Of a stretch of DNA of 64,000 nucleotides, positions 43,206 to 62,270 are shown one piece after another. The DNA comes from Erythrobacter tepidarius (GTDB lineage: Bacteria; Pseudomonadota; Alphaproteobacteria; Sphingomonadales; Sphingomonadaceae). The position numbers were made by a program, and so were the translations under genes. The DNA is taken from positions 186,001 through 250,000 of the forward strand of contig NZ_MUYJ01000004.1 of assembly GCF_002155695.1 (NCBI RefSeq), in the 5' to 3' direction. Position 1 is the first letter of the stretch. Each line of letters begins with the position of its first letter. The notes beneath the pieces were generated by a model that did not search any database, was not told the origin of the DNA, and saw only the letters and a list, made by a program, of their open reading frames with translations.

Positions 43206-43418
43206 GGGTCTATCGCAGAATCCGTGCCAGAGCGGTCAGGCGGGCGTCGGTAGGCAACCCGGTTCACGCCGCGCACGCTCTTGTCCATTCCGGATAGCTC
43301 GCCGGAGGGTTTGCCGGCAAAGCCGCGGGCGGCAGGTGCAGCGCGCACATGATCCGGTTTTCAGGCGGCGGGGCAGTACCGATCCAGCCCATGCATCGAA
43401 ATGGCCCAGCCTTGCCGC

Positions 43419-44780
43419 TTAGTCGCGGGCTGCGGCTTGCAATCGGGCGCGAGCCTCGCTTTCGCCGATCAGGGGAAGGAGTTCGCCCATGTCGGGGCCG
43501 TGATCCATGCCGGTAAGGGCCTGACGCAAGGGGAGGAACAAGGCGCGTCCCTTGCGACCTGTAATCTGCTTCAGCCTGGCTGTCAGCGCGCCCCAGGGAT
43601 CCTCGCTCCATACCAGCGCCGCCGCGGCCTCGGCCACGAAGGCGCGGTCTTCCCTGCTCAATTTGGGAGGCGCTATCGGGCCGGTCACCAGCCGCCACCA
43701 GTCTGCCGCCTCGCCGACGCGAGCAAGGTTCGGGCGGATCGCGTGCCAGCCGGCCTCGTCCATGCCATGCGGCAGACGATCCTGGACCGCAGCAAAGGGC
43801 AACTGGTGAACGATCGCCGCGTTGAGCCGTTCGAGGTCCTGCTCGTCGAACTTGGCCGGCGCACGGCCAAACGTGCCGAGATCGAAGCCCGCCACAAGCT
43901 TGCTGCGATCGGCAATCGGCTCGACCGGCTGTGACGTGCCAAGCCGCGCGAGCAGGGCGATGATCGCTTCCGGCTCGATGCCACGCGCGCGGAAGGTTTC
44001 GCAGCCGAGCGATCCCAGACGCTTGGAAAGCTTGCCCTCGCGGCCGACCAGCAGCGCCTCGTGCGCGAACACCGGGAGCGCTGGTGCGCTATCCGATGGG
44101 GCACCGAAACCCGCCGCAAAAAGTGCGGTAAATATCTGAATCTGAACGGCAGTGTTGGAAACATGATCCTCGCCGCGCAGCACATGCGTCACCCCCATGT
44201 CGATATCATCGACCGTGCTCGGCATGATGTAGAGCCACGAGCCATCGGCGCGGCGGATGACGGGGTCCGAAAGCTGCACGGGATCGAATCTCTGGGGGCC
44301 GCGAATGGCATCCTGCCAGATGATCGGCTCGGCATGGTCGAGCAGGAAGCGCCAGTGCGGCGCAATGCCTTCGGCCTCCTTGGCCTTGCGCTCGGCATCG
44401 GTCATTCTGAGCGCGGCGCGGTCGTAGACCGGCGGCAATCCGCGGCCGAGGGCGATCTTGCGCTTGACCTCAAGCTCCTGCGCGCTCTCGTAGCAGGGGT
44501 AGATGCGCCCGGCGGCGTGCAGCGCGGCGAAGGCCGCCTCGTAGCGATCGAGGCGCGCGGACTGGCGCTCCTCGCGATCGAAATCAAGCCCGAGCCAGGC
44601 CAGATCCGCACGGATCGCCTCCACATATTCCTCGCGGCTGCGCTCGGCATCGGTGTCGTCGATCCGCAGGATGAAGCGACCCCCGGCCTGCCGTGCGAGC
44701 ATCCAGTTGTGGAGTGCCGTGCGGATGTTGCCGACGTGGAGCCGGCCGGTGGGCGAAGGGGCAAAGCGGGTGGTGGTCAT
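43419..44780 (-). CDS. gltX: Glutamate-tRNA ligase
   Basis: A 453-residue class I aminoacyl-tRNA synthetase charging tRNA(Glu). The HIGH-type motif appears as APSPTGRLHVGNIRTA (7-22) and KMSKS as GKLSKRLG (about 246-253). ATG 44780 is chosen because it puts the synthetase N-terminus in register; the longer frame lacks support. Many alphaproteobacteria have two GltX copies and this could be either. It starts the conserved part of the window. Confidence 0.9.
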   Translation of the reverse strand: MTTTRFAPSPTGRLHVGNIRTALHNWMLARQAGGRFILRIDDTDAERSREEYVEAIRADLAWLGLDFDREERQSARLDRYEAAFAALHAAGRIYPCYESAQELEVKRKIALGRGLPPVYDRAALRMTDAERKAKEAEGIAPHWRFLLDHAEPIIWQDAIRGPQRFDPVQLSDPVIRRADGSWLYIMPSTVDDIDMGVTHVLRGEDHVSNTAVQIQIFTALFAAGFGAPSDSAPALPVFAHEALLVGREGKLSKRLGSLGCETFRARGIEPEAIIALLARLGTSQPVEPIADRSKLVAGFDLGTFGRAPAKFDEQDLERLNAAIVHQLPFAAVQDRLPHGMDEAGWHAIRPNLARVGEAADWWRLVTGPIAPPKLSREDRAFVAEAAAALVWSEDPWGALTARLKQITGRKGRALFLPLRQALTGMDHGPDMGELLPLIGESEARARLQAAARD

Positions 44781-44823
44781 GGCGGCGAGCGGTAGAGACA
44801 CGCGCGCCCGGCGGCAAGCCGGC

Positions 44824-45264
44824 TTACACCGCGCGCATTTCCGCGGCGACGAGGGCAAGCGCACCGTCCCACAGACGGTGCCAGCGTTCGGGACGGACGA
44901 GGCCGTTCAGCCCATCCTCGAACCCGTCCCGGTCACCCCTCGCCGCCGCATCGACCAGTCCCCCAATCGTGACCTCGTCGTGGCTGAGCAGGCGGCAGCA
45001 AAAGCGGCTGACATGGATATTCTCGGGCCAACAGGCCGAGATGGACTGGGCAAGCATGAGCGCTTTTGCCGCAATCTCGACACTGCCCATTCGCTGCGCC
45101 AGTTCCGGCACGGGATCACGCCCCAACCGCTCGTGCAGCGCGATCAGCCGCAGCGCATGAACAAAGCGCCCGCCGATCGGCCCGAGTGTCTCGACCCGTC
45201 GAGGGGCCGCGAGACGGGCAATGATGTCCTGTGCTGAAGGGGAAGGCAGATGGTTGCCGGGCAT
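44824..45264 (-). CDS. Conserved-looking hypothetical protein downstream of rpoC
   Basis: A 146-residue, mostly helical soluble protein (GGRFVHALRLIALHERLGRDPVPELAQRMG; CWPENIHVSRFCCRLLSHDE). I do not recognise the family. Several Cys/His residues (WPENIHVSRFCC) are clustered but no clear metal motif is complete. It lies between the rpoC terminator and gltX. ATG 45264 has GAGG upstream. Confidence 0.65.
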   Translation of the reverse strand: MPGNHLPSPSAQDIIARLAAPRRVETLGPIGGRFVHALRLIALHERLGRDPVPELAQRMGSVEIAAKALMLAQSISACWPENIHVSRFCCRLLSHDEVTIGGLVDAAARGDRDGFEDGLNGLVRPERWHRLWDGALALVAAEMRAV

Positions 45265-45360
45265 GGGACCTCGCTGGGATTGCCGGATTAGGATGGCACG
45301 CCTCAAGGTCTACTATTTATGCGAGTGATTTGCAATAGCGATTATTTGGCCACGGACAGG

Positions 45361-45393
45361 AAAAACCCCGCCGGAGCGCGAACTCCGGCGGGG
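45361..45393 (-). terminator. rpoC terminator
   Basis: An 11-bp GC stem (CCCCGCCGGAG 45366-45376 with CTCCGGCGGGG 45383-45393, loop CGCGAA). On the minus strand it is followed by TTTTT (45365-45361), a canonical intrinsic terminator for the rpoBC transcript. Confidence 0.9.
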
Positions 45394-45424
45394 CTTTCAG
45401 GGCCTTCAAGGCGCGGACGGAGGC

Positions 45425-49726
<4,302 letters not shown>

Positions 49727-49869
49727 CTTCGAATTCCCTCTAAGGGGTGAATTTCAACAGCAAGAGTTCGCAAAGACAGTCAGAAGAGCGAGCGAAGGCG
49801 TGAAGGTTACAATTGCAACCATCGCAATCTTGGTGCCCCGCCCGGCTCCCCTGAGACTTCTGGACACTC

Positions 49870-54063
<4,194 letters not shown>

Positions 54064-54427
54064 GGAGGAGTGGGCCTCTTCAATTGGGCCGCGCGAGGCT
54101 TTCGCGCGGACGGGAAAATCGCTGTCGTTCCACGCGAGAGGCGCCGCCGAGATCAACGCAAGAATGCAAAGCTCTCGACACCGCGCAGTGCGCGGGCCGA
54201 CAAGAGGCTTGCGATATGCGTTGCGTGGCGACGATGTCGCCGCTTCCTTCCGTGGCCGATCCCCGCGCATGAATCGGCCTTGCTCGAAGCGGGCGAGGAC
54301 GCGCTCTCTAGGAGCCGGGCGCCGGCGTGTCAATGCCGCGGTGAGGCGGGGTGGTGATCCCGTTTATCCTCGCCCGGGCTTTCGGCCACGGCGCCGCGCT
54401 ACGCGAAGACCTGGAAGGGACCGTGTG
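54064..54427. other. Divergent intergenic region rpoB / HTH regulator
   Basis: A 364-bp gap between rpoB and the small HTH gene. It contains the rpoB promoter described below and a GC-rich leader of about 235 nt before the rpoB ATG. I saw no operator copy, tRNA or further gene. Confidence 0.6.
54305..54333 (-). promoter_or_regulatory. rpoB promoter
   Basis: On the minus strand TTGACA (54333-54328), a 17-base spacer and TAGAGA (54310-54305). Transcription would start near 54298, giving an rpoB leader of about 235 nt. Its hexamers match those proposed for rplJ. Confidence 0.65.
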
Positions 54428-54688
54428 ATGCCGCCGATCAATGACGACCGCGAAGGCGCCCGCATCATGGTTAAGCTCGACGACCTGCTCTCCGCTCGCC
54501 GCATGACGTTGACCGACCTCTCCGAGCGGGTCGGCCTGACCCTCGCCAACCTCTCGATCCCCAAGACCGGCAAGGCCAAGGCGATCCGCTTCTCCACCCT
54601 TGCCGCGATCTGCCGCGAGCTGGAGTGCCAGCCGGGCGATCTGCTCGCTTGCCGGGCAGGGGACAGCGCAAAGCGCCAATCCGCTTGA
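54428..54688 (+). CDS. Small XRE/YozG-like HTH transcriptional regulator
   Basis: An 86-residue protein with a Cro/CI-type helix-turn-helix (MTLTDLSERVGLTLANLSIPKTGKAKAIRFSTL, about 27-58) and ending in ICRELECQPGDLLAC, the YozG-like pattern. ATG 54428 has AAGGGA 8 bases upstream; the internal ATG at 54467 would give a 73-residue form close to typical members. It lies between the divergent rpoB and rplJ promoters; the rplJ -35 overlaps its stop codon. Confidence 0.82.
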   Translation: MPPINDDREGARIMVKLDDLLSARRMTLTDLSERVGLTLANLSIPKTGKAKAIRFSTLAAICRELECQPGDLLACRAGDSAKRQSA

Positions 54689-54712
54689 CTCTTCCGCCCG
54701 ATGCTCTAGAGG
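54685..54712 (+). promoter_or_regulatory. rplJ promoter
   Basis: TTGACT (54685-54690), 16 bases and TAGAGG (54707-54712). It overlaps the end of the HTH gene and would give a leader of about 270 nt before rplJ. Confidence 0.55.
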
Positions 54713-54988
54713 GCCGCCGCGAATGGCGGGCCTTGCGCCCTGGCCATTCATCCGTCCGAGACAGCTGGTGAGGGCCAAGCGGCCCGCTTAATTTCCAGCC
54801 TAGACGGGGAAACGAGATTTTGCAGCGGACTGCCGAGCGCAGGCCGTGCTGCTTGTGCCAGATGGCACACCCTCCTTCCCTTTCGACGGACTCGCCCGCG
54901 TGCGGGGCCTTGGCGGCCCTGAGCGCGGACACAACGTAGCCGACCGTGCGGGAGCCATCCGGCCCGGTCATTTGTGAAGGAGTATGGC
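54689..54988 (+). other. rplJ leader / intergenic region
   Basis: A 300-bp gap with the rplJ promoter at its start. The remaining ~270 nt leader is GC-rich and may fold into the L10 autoregulatory leader known upstream of rplJ in many bacteria, but I could not confirm the conserved kink-turn by eye. Confidence 0.4.
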
Positions 54989-55501
54989 ATGGATCGTTCG
55001 CAGAAAGCCGAAGCGGTTGCCCAGCTCAAAGCGGTCTTCAACGAGGTCGGCGTGGTGGTCGTCACCCGCAACCTCGGCATGACGGTGGCCCAGTCCACCG
55101 AACTGCGCGGGAAGATGCGCGATGCTGGTGCGACCTATAAGGTTGCGAAGAACCGTCTCGCCAAGCTCGCCCTCGAGAACACCGACTATGTCGGGCTGGG
55201 TGACATGCTCACCGGCCCGGTCGGGCTGGCCTGGTCGCATGACCCGGTCGCGGCTGCCAAGGCCGCTGTCGAATTCGCCAAGTCGAACGACAAGCTCGAA
55301 ATCGTCGGCGGTTCGATGGGTTCGGTCGTTCTCGACGAAGCCGGGATCAAGGCACTCGCCTCGATGCCCAGCCTCGACGAGCTGCGCGCCAAGCTCATCG
55401 GTCTGGTCAACGCCCCGGCGACGAAGATCGCCCAAGTCGTTACCGCACCCGCCGCGAAGGTTGCCCGGGTGTTCGCCGCCTACGCGGACAAGGCCGCTTA
55501 A
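54989..55501 (+). CDS. rplJ: 50S ribosomal protein L10
   Basis: A 170-residue ribosomal protein L10 ([33 protein letters not shown]). It anchors L7/L12 on the 50S stalk. ATG 54989 is preceded by AAGGAG at 7 bases. It is followed by rplL after 71 bp and is on the opposite strand from rpoBC. Confidence 0.98.
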   Translation: MDRSQKAEAVAQLKAVFNEVGVVVVTRNLGMTVAQSTELRGKMRDAGATYKVAKNRLAKLALENTDYVGLGDMLTGPVGLAWSHDPVAAAKAAVEFAKSNDKLEIVGGSMGSVVLDEAGIKALASMPSLDELRAKLIGLVNAPATKIAQVVTAPAAKVARVFAAYADKAA

Positions 55502-55572
55502 GAGACGTTTTTCGCCAGTCGAATCAATCTTCTGGGGCGCGTTTGCCCCGCCACAATTTGGAGTGAACCATC

Positions 55573-55953
55573 ATGGCCGATATTGCCAAGCTTGTTGAAG
55601 AACTGTCGCAGCTGACCGTGCTCGAAGCTGCTGAACTCGCCAAGGCGCTTGAAGAAGCGTGGGGCGTAAGCGCTGCTGCTGCGGTTGCCGTGGCTGCACC
55701 TGCCGCTGGCGGTGGGGACACCGGCGCGGCTGCCGAAGAGCAGACCGAATTCGACGTCATCCTGACCGGCGACGGCGGGAAGAAGATCCAGGTCATCAAG
55801 GAAGTCCGCGCCATCACCGGCCTCGGCCTGACCGAAGCCAAGGCGCTGGTCGAATCGACCCCGAAGGCGATCAAGGAAGGTGTTAGCAAGGCCGAAGCCG
55901 AAGAGATCAAGAAGAAGATCGAGGAAGCCGGCGGCACTGTCGAGCTCAAGTAA
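55573..55953 (+). CDS. rplL: 50S ribosomal protein L7/L12
   Basis: A 126-residue stalk protein with the N-terminal dimerisation domain, an Ala/Gly hinge (about 36-55) and the C-terminal factor-binding domain ([24 protein letters not shown]). GGAG lies upstream of ATG 55573. A strong terminator follows, so rpoB is not read from this operon. Confidence 0.99.
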   Translation: MADIAKLVEELSQLTVLEAAELAKALEEAWGVSAAAAVAVAAPAAGGGDTGAAAEEQTEFDVILTGDGGKKIQVIKEVRAITGLGLTEAKALVESTPKAIKEGVSKAEAEEIKKKIEEAGGTVELK

Positions 55954-55984
55954 GCTCGACTCGGGGCTCGACCGTTTTCAGGTG

Positions 55985-56015
55985 AGGCGGCGCCAGCAAT
56001 GGCGCCGCCTTTCTT
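55985..56015 (+). terminator. rplJL terminator
   Basis: A 10-bp stem (AGGCGGCGCC 55985-55994 with GGCGCCGCCT 56001-56010, loop AGCAAT) followed by TTCTT. It ends the rplJL operon and supports separate transcription of rpoBC. Confidence 0.88.
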
Positions 56016-56220
56016 GTGCGCGCATCCGCCTCGGCTACACCCGCTGTGCTCAAAGCTTGATGGCGGCCATCTGCATCGCCGGCCCCCCGCCGCGCCGACA
56101 TTTCTTCCGGCGATCAACCATGCCCTGCCCGCATCCCTTCGCGCGGCATTTGAGACTTTGACCGAATCGCGCTTGCCTCTATGGGGGCCGGCTCGCCTGC
56201 TGGCGGGCAAAGAGCCGACC

Positions 56221-57606
56221 ATGCAGCATTCAGCATCTCTCTCGACGCCCGGCTGGGGGCAGGAAATCCGCGCCACGCTCGGCATCGCGGGGCCGTTGGC
56301 GGCGGCCAACCTGCTGCAGATGCTGACCTACGCCATCGACGTGATCTTCATCGCCCGGCTCGGCGAGAAGGAGCTGGCCGCATCGGCGCTGGCGGTGTCG
56401 CTGTTCGGGCTGGTGCTGTGGGCGCTGACCGGCCTTACCGGAGCCGTCGCGCCGCTGATCGCCGAAGCGCTCGGAGCACGCGCCCCGGCGCTGCGTGCGG
56501 TGCGGCGGTCCGTAAGGATGGCGCTGTGGCTGGCGGTGATGGCGGGGATCGGCGGGATGGGCCTTTGTCTGATGCTCGATCCGATCATGCGCATCTCCGG
56601 TCAGCAGCCCGCGATCATCGCGCTCGCCAATCAGTACAACACCGTCCTCGTCGTATCGATGGTGCCGATGCTGCTGTCGGCGGTGCTGCGCAATTTCGTC
56701 TCGGCGCTGGGTCGTCCGATCTTCGCGACCGCGATCACCGGGATGGGCGTGTTCGTCAACGGCATCGCCAATTATGCCTTCATCTTCGGCAAGCTGGGCG
56801 CGCCCGAGCTGGGGCTGGCGGGGGCTGCCGTGGCGACGATCATCACCGCGCTCTTCACGCTGGCAGCCTATGTGCTGGCAATCCGCATGGACAAGCGCCT
56901 GCACCGCTATCACGTCTTCGGCCGGCTGTGGATGCCGGACTGGGAGCGCCTCGGGCAGATCGCCCGGATCGGTGCGCCGATTGCGCTCACCATCACGGCA
57001 GAGGCGGGGATCTTCGGCGCGGCGGCGTTTCTGATGGGCCGGTTCGGTGCAGCGGAACTGGCCGGGCACACGGTCGCCCTGCAGCTCGCCAGCCTCGCCT
57101 TTCAGGTGCCGTTCGGGGTCGGACAGGCGGCGGCGATCCGGGTCGGTTACCACTATGGTGCGCACGATCGCGCCGGGGTGGGCCGCGCAGGGTGGGTGGC
57201 AGTGGCAATCGGCGCGGGGTTCATGACCCTGACAGCCGGGGCGATGATCCTCGCGCCGGAGTGGCTGCTGCGCATCTATGTCGATCCCGATGCGCCCGCC
57301 AATGGCGCGCTGGTGGGCTTCGCGCTGCAATACCTGCTGCTGGCGGCGATTTTCCAGCTGGCGGACGGGGTGCAGGCGGTGGCCGCCGGGGCGCTGCGGG
57401 GGCTTCAGGATACCCGCGTGCCGATGTGGATCGCGATCTTCAGCTACTGGGTGCCGGGGATCGGCCTGTCGGTCGGCCTCGGCTTCTTCACCCCGCTCGA
57501 AGGTACCGGGGTTTGGATCGGCCTTGCCACCGGACTGTTCTTCGCCGCCGCGGGGCTGCTGCGGCGCTGGCACCGGCGCGAGACACTGGGCCTGGTGCGG
57601 GGCTAG
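56221..57606 (+). CDS. MATE-family multidrug/Na+ efflux transporter
   Basis: A 461-residue inner-membrane protein with 12 predicted helices of the NorM/MATE type (GPLAAANLLQMLTYAIDVIFIARLGEKELAA at the start; PFGVGQAAAIRVGYHYGA in the second half). It would export cationic compounds using Na+ or H+. ATG 56221 fits the first helix; a weak Shine-Dalgarno precedes it. Its TAG stop shares the palindrome CTAG with the converging MscS-like gene. Confidence 0.9.
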   Translation: MQHSASLSTPGWGQEIRATLGIAGPLAAANLLQMLTYAIDVIFIARLGEKELAASALAVSLFGLVLWALTGLTGAVAPLIAEALGARAPALRAVRRSVRMALWLAVMAGIGGMGLCLMLDPIMRISGQQPAIIALANQYNTVLVVSMVPMLLSAVLRNFVSALGRPIFATAITGMGVFVNGIANYAFIFGKLGAPELGLAGAAVATIITALFTLAAYVLAIRMDKRLHRYHVFGRLWMPDWERLGQIARIGAPIALTITAEAGIFGAAAFLMGRFGAAELAGHTVALQLASLAFQVPFGVGQAAAIRVGYHYGAHDRAGVGRAGWVAVAIGAGFMTLTAGAMILAPEWLLRIYVDPDAPANGALVGFALQYLLLAAIFQLADGVQAVAAGALRGLQDTRVPMWIAIFSYWVPGIGLSVGLGFFTPLEGTGVWIGLATGLFFAAAGLLRRWHRRETLGLVRG

Positions 57607-58475
57607 GCCTTCTCGGTGATGGTGCGCACCTCGCGTTGCGGGAAGGGAATGGTGATCCCGACCTCGGCAAAGCGGGTCTTGGCGGCCTCGGTCAGCGCCC
57701 ATGACAGGGCAAGATAGTCCTCGGTCTTGCACCACACCCTGAGGCCCATCGTCACCGCGCTATCCGCAAGCGCCGAAACGAACACCACCGGCTCCGGCTC
57801 GGGCAGCACCCGTGCGTCGGCCGTGGCCAGCGCCAGCAGTTCCTTGCGCGCCTGGGCGATGCTGTCGGAGTAGCTGATGCCGATCAGCAGCTCGAACCGC
57901 CGGGTCGGCATGCGCGAGAAATTGACGACCGGCTTGTTCCACAGTTCGTTGTTGGGAACCATCACGTAAAGGCCGTCAAGCTGGAGGATCTCGGTGGTGA
58001 ACAGGCCGATGCCCTGAACCGTGCCGTTAACCGCACCGGAGGTGATCGTCTCGCCCACCCGGAAGGGACGCTGGATCAGGATCATGACGCCCGCCGCGAC
58101 ATTGCTGAGCGTGCCTTGCAGGGCAAGACCGACCGCCAGCGCGAGGCCGCCCAGCGCGGCGATGATGCTGGTGGTCTGCACCCCGAACTGGGTCAGCACG
58201 GTAATCGCCACCACCACCCACAGCGCATATTTGATGATATTGGAGAGGAATTTGGCAACCGTCGGCTCGATCCGGTCTGATCGGCTGAGCGCCCGGTCAA
58301 CCCAGCGCGACAGAAGGCGCGCCAGCATCACCCCGATGATCAGCACCACCACCGCCCCCGCGAGGTGCGCGAGATTGGCCTTGAGCCATGCCAGCGCGGT
58401 CGCGGCGAATTCGATTTCGTTGCCCAGTTCGGTCTGGATTTCGGCCTTGAAGGCGGAGAGCGGCTTGACGGACAT
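57603..58475 (-). CDS. MscS-family mechanosensitive ion channel
   Basis: A 290-residue small MscS-type channel: three membrane helices, with the pore helix ALGGLALAVGLALQGTLSNVAAGVMIL and the beta domain PFRVGETITSGAVNGTVQGI. It releases solutes on hypo-osmotic shock. ATG 58475 gives the normal N-terminal length. Confidence 0.92.
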   Translation of the reverse strand: MSVKPLSAFKAEIQTELGNEIEFAATALAWLKANLAHLAGAVVVLIIGVMLARLLSRWVDRALSRSDRIEPTVAKFLSNIIKYALWVVVAITVLTQFGVQTTSIIAALGGLALAVGLALQGTLSNVAAGVMILIQRPFRVGETITSGAVNGTVQGIGLFTTEILQLDGLYVMVPNNELWNKPVVNFSRMPTRRFELLIGISYSDSIAQARKELLALATADARVLPEPEPVVFVSALADSAVTMGLRVWCKTEDYLALSWALTEAAKTRFAEVGITIPFPQREVRTITEKA

Positions 58476-58678
58476 CGGGGCAATGGGCTCCGTTGCTAAT
58501 GGCAGGCATGGCACGAGCGGGTGTGCACAAGGGTTCGGGCATCCTCGGTTGGAGGACGTTGCCCGGATAGAGAACTGGCGCGGCGCTGACCACCCCGTCC
58601 GCAAAATCGCAACCGCAGCGAAAATTTTTGCACCGACAGGGGTTGATTCGTCCGACCTCCACGACCACATGCGCCGCG

Positions 58679-58705
58679 TTGGCACTCTCGAGGGGAGAGT
58701 GCCAA
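58679..58705. promoter_or_regulatory. CIRCE element (HrcA operator)
   Basis: TTGGCACTC (58679-58687), a 9-base spacer and GAGTGCCAA (58697-58705) form a perfect inverted repeat of the CIRCE type, 35 bp upstream of groES. HrcA is expected to repress groESL here. Confidence 0.95.
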
Positions 58706-58739
58706 GCCAACTCATCCACTTTCAGGAAAGGTCATAGCA

Positions 58740-59027
58740 ATGGCATTTCGTCCGCTCCACGACCGCGTCGTGGTCCGTCGCATCGAAGCCGACACCAAGA
58801 CCGCTGGCGGCATCATCATCCCCGACAGCGCCCAGGAAAAGCCGAGCGAAGGCGAAGTCATCGCCATCGGCGACGGCGCCCGTGACGACGACGGCGACCG
58901 TATCCCGCTCGACGTGAAGGTTGGCGATCGTGTGTTGTTCGGCAAGTGGTCGGGCACCGAAGTCAAGATCAACGGCGAAGACCTGCTGATCATGAAGGAA
59001 AGCGACATCATGGGGATTGTCAGCTAA
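58740..59027 (+). CDS. groES: Co-chaperonin GroES
   Basis: A 95-residue co-chaperonin ([24 protein letters not shown]; mobile loop [14 protein letters not shown]). Start at ATG 58740 with AGGAAAGG upstream. It is followed by groEL after 53 bp in one operon under CIRCE. Confidence 0.98.
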   Translation: MAFRPLHDRVVVRRIEADTKTAGGIIIPDSAQEKPSEGEVIAIGDGARDDDGDRIPLDVKVGDRVLFGKWSGTEVKINGEDLLIMKESDIMGIVS

Positions 59028-59053
59028 TTGCCCGCCCCTTTGTTCCTTTCTAA

Positions 59054-60712
<1,659 letters not shown>

Positions 60713-61130
60713 CCGGATAGCGGCCCGGCCAGCTCGGCTGGCCGGTGCTCGCGCCGGTCCGGCCAGCGGGGCCAATGGCCCGGTCCGACGACCGGGGCTT
60801 TGCCCAGGTCGGCCCAGACACCGGAAAATGAAAACCCCGGCGGTTCACTCCGCCGGGGTTTTTTGTGTCAGGCCTGCCACCTAACAGCATTTGTAACGGG
60901 CACGGGCAAAGGCTTCGGCGTAAGGCACAGACGCGACCCGAGGGGCCATTCCGGCCCCAGACTCGACGCCCCTGCCGTCACCGGCAGGGGCACTTCTTCC
61001 GGCGGGTGGCCGGCCGTGCCGAAGGCACCTTTCGTCGCCCGGACGCAAATGAGCCCTTGCCGCGCGGAATCCTGCATGGTTAGGATGGGATTTAAGCCCA
61101 GTGAAACCTTCAGGGAGTAGCTTTCGCCTT
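60713..61130 (+). other. Intergenic region after groEL
   Basis: A 418-bp gap holding the groEL terminator and, at 60969-60990, a perfect 9-bp hairpin (CCCCTGCCG / CGGCAGGGG, loop TCAC) without a following U-tract. No gene or RNA was recognised; the hairpin may be a leader of the next gene or a remnant terminator. Confidence 0.45.
60831..60864 (+). terminator. groESL terminator
   Basis: A 10-bp stem (ACCCCGGCGG 60834-60843 with CCGCCGGGGT 60850-60859, loop TTCACT), followed by a run of T and preceded by AAAA, making it usable in both directions. Confidence 0.93.
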
Positions 61131-62168
61131 ATGGCACGCCCTCGTATCTGCGCGCTGGTCACCGGCCTTGGCGCCACGCTCGCCCTGCTTGCCGCGCCTG
61201 CTTGGGCGCGGAGCGACGATCTGCAATCCAGCTTCGACAGTGCCTTCGGCACGCAGGCGCGCACCCCCCAGAGCTTCGAGGCGATCTATGCTTCCAGCTT
61301 CAGCCAACGCATTGCCGAACTGGCCGATCCCTCGCAGGGGCGGATCGGCGTTGCCGCGGTCGATCTTGCCACGGGCGAGCAGATCATGGTGCTGGGTGAC
61401 CAGCTGTTCCCGATGGCCTCGACCAGCAAGGTCGCGATCGCGGCGACCTTCCTCGAAATGGTGGATAAGGGCCGCTATTCGCTCACTTCCGAATTCCCGC
61501 TGCTGCTGCCCGAGCGTTCGGCGCGGTTCTCCTCGCCCAAGGCGCCAGTGCGCCCGGGCCAGTACATGCCCGCGATCGACCTGATCGAGATCATGATCAC
61601 CCGCTCCTCCAACCCCGCCACCGACGCGCTGCTGGCGGCAGTGGGTGGGCCGGCAGCGGTGAACGACTGGGTGCGCCGCCAGGGCATCGAGAACTTCAGC
61701 ATCAACCGCGACATCGCGACGCTGGTGCGCGACGATGGCGAATTTAATCCGGCCTATCACATCGACAAGCGCGATGCCGCCACGCCGCGCGCGATGACGC
61801 AGTTGCTGGCTGGGCTTTATCGCGGCGATTTCCTGTCGGACGAAAGCCGCCGCGTGCTGCTTGGCGCGATGAGCCGCACGGTCACCGGCAAGCGCCGCAT
61901 TCCGGCGCATATCCCGCTCGAAGCGCGGGTGAGCCACAAGACCGGATCGCTCAGCAACACCTCAAGCGACATCGGCATCATCGAATGTCCCGATGGCCGC
62001 GCGATCGCGGTGGCGATCTATGTCACCGGGCAAGGCAGCAAGCTTGCCAGGGAAGAACGGATCGCCGCGATTGCCCGCGCGCTCTATGATGGCTTCGCGG
62101 TGCGCGCGCAGCAGAATCCGGTGCGCAACTGGACGAGCGCGCCCTACAGCATCAACACCGGCGGCTAG
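61131..62168 (+). CDS. Class A beta-lactamase-like serine hydrolase
   Basis: A 345-residue exported protein (signal MARPRICALVTGLGATLALLAAPAWA). Penicillin-recognising motifs are SxxK (STSK 97-100), SSN at 159-161 in the place of SDN, and HKTGS in the KTG position. The family includes class A beta-lactamases and other serine hydrolases or peptidases; the altered SDN motif and N-terminal extension make a resistance role uncertain. ATG 61131 fits the signal; an in-frame GTG at 61101 is possible. Confidence 0.82.
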   Translation: MARPRICALVTGLGATLALLAAPAWARSDDLQSSFDSAFGTQARTPQSFEAIYASSFSQRIAELADPSQGRIGVAAVDLATGEQIMVLGDQLFPMASTSKVAIAATFLEMVDKGRYSLTSEFPLLLPERSARFSSPKAPVRPGQYMPAIDLIEIMITRSSNPATDALLAAVGGPAAVNDWVRRQGIENFSINRDIATLVRDDGEFNPAYHIDKRDAATPRAMTQLLAGLYRGDFLSDESRRVLLGAMSRTVTGKRRIPAHIPLEARVSHKTGSLSNTSSDIGIIECPDGRAIAVAIYVTGQGSKLAREERIAAIARALYDGFAVRAQQNPVRNWTSAPYSINTGG

Positions 62169-62191
62169 GCGGATACGGCAAGACGCAAACA

Positions 62192-62224
62192 CGAAAAAGG
62201 GCGGTACCTCGCGGCACCGCCCTT
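62192..62224 (-). terminator. Terminator of the alanine-rich lipoprotein gene
   Basis: A 9-bp stem AAGGGCGGT (62197-62205) with ACCGCCCTT (62216-62224). On the minus strand it runs into TTTTTCGT, so it serves the lipoprotein gene; it may also stop readthrough from the serine hydrolase. Confidence 0.8.
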
Positions 62225-62270
62225 CGCATTGCTTCGCCCTCCGCACGCGGCGGAGCGCGTCAGGATCCGA

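Noticed and set aside
43264..43698. Open frame overlapping the end of gltX and the boundary gap
   Set aside because: Most of it is antisense-register or out of frame with gltX, and the last 30 codons show no family pattern or ribosome binding site.
60969..60990. Hairpin CCCCTGCCG/CGGCAGGGG considered as a riboswitch or terminator
   Set aside because: A single short stem without U-tract or conserved aptamer elements; recorded only within the intergenic entry.
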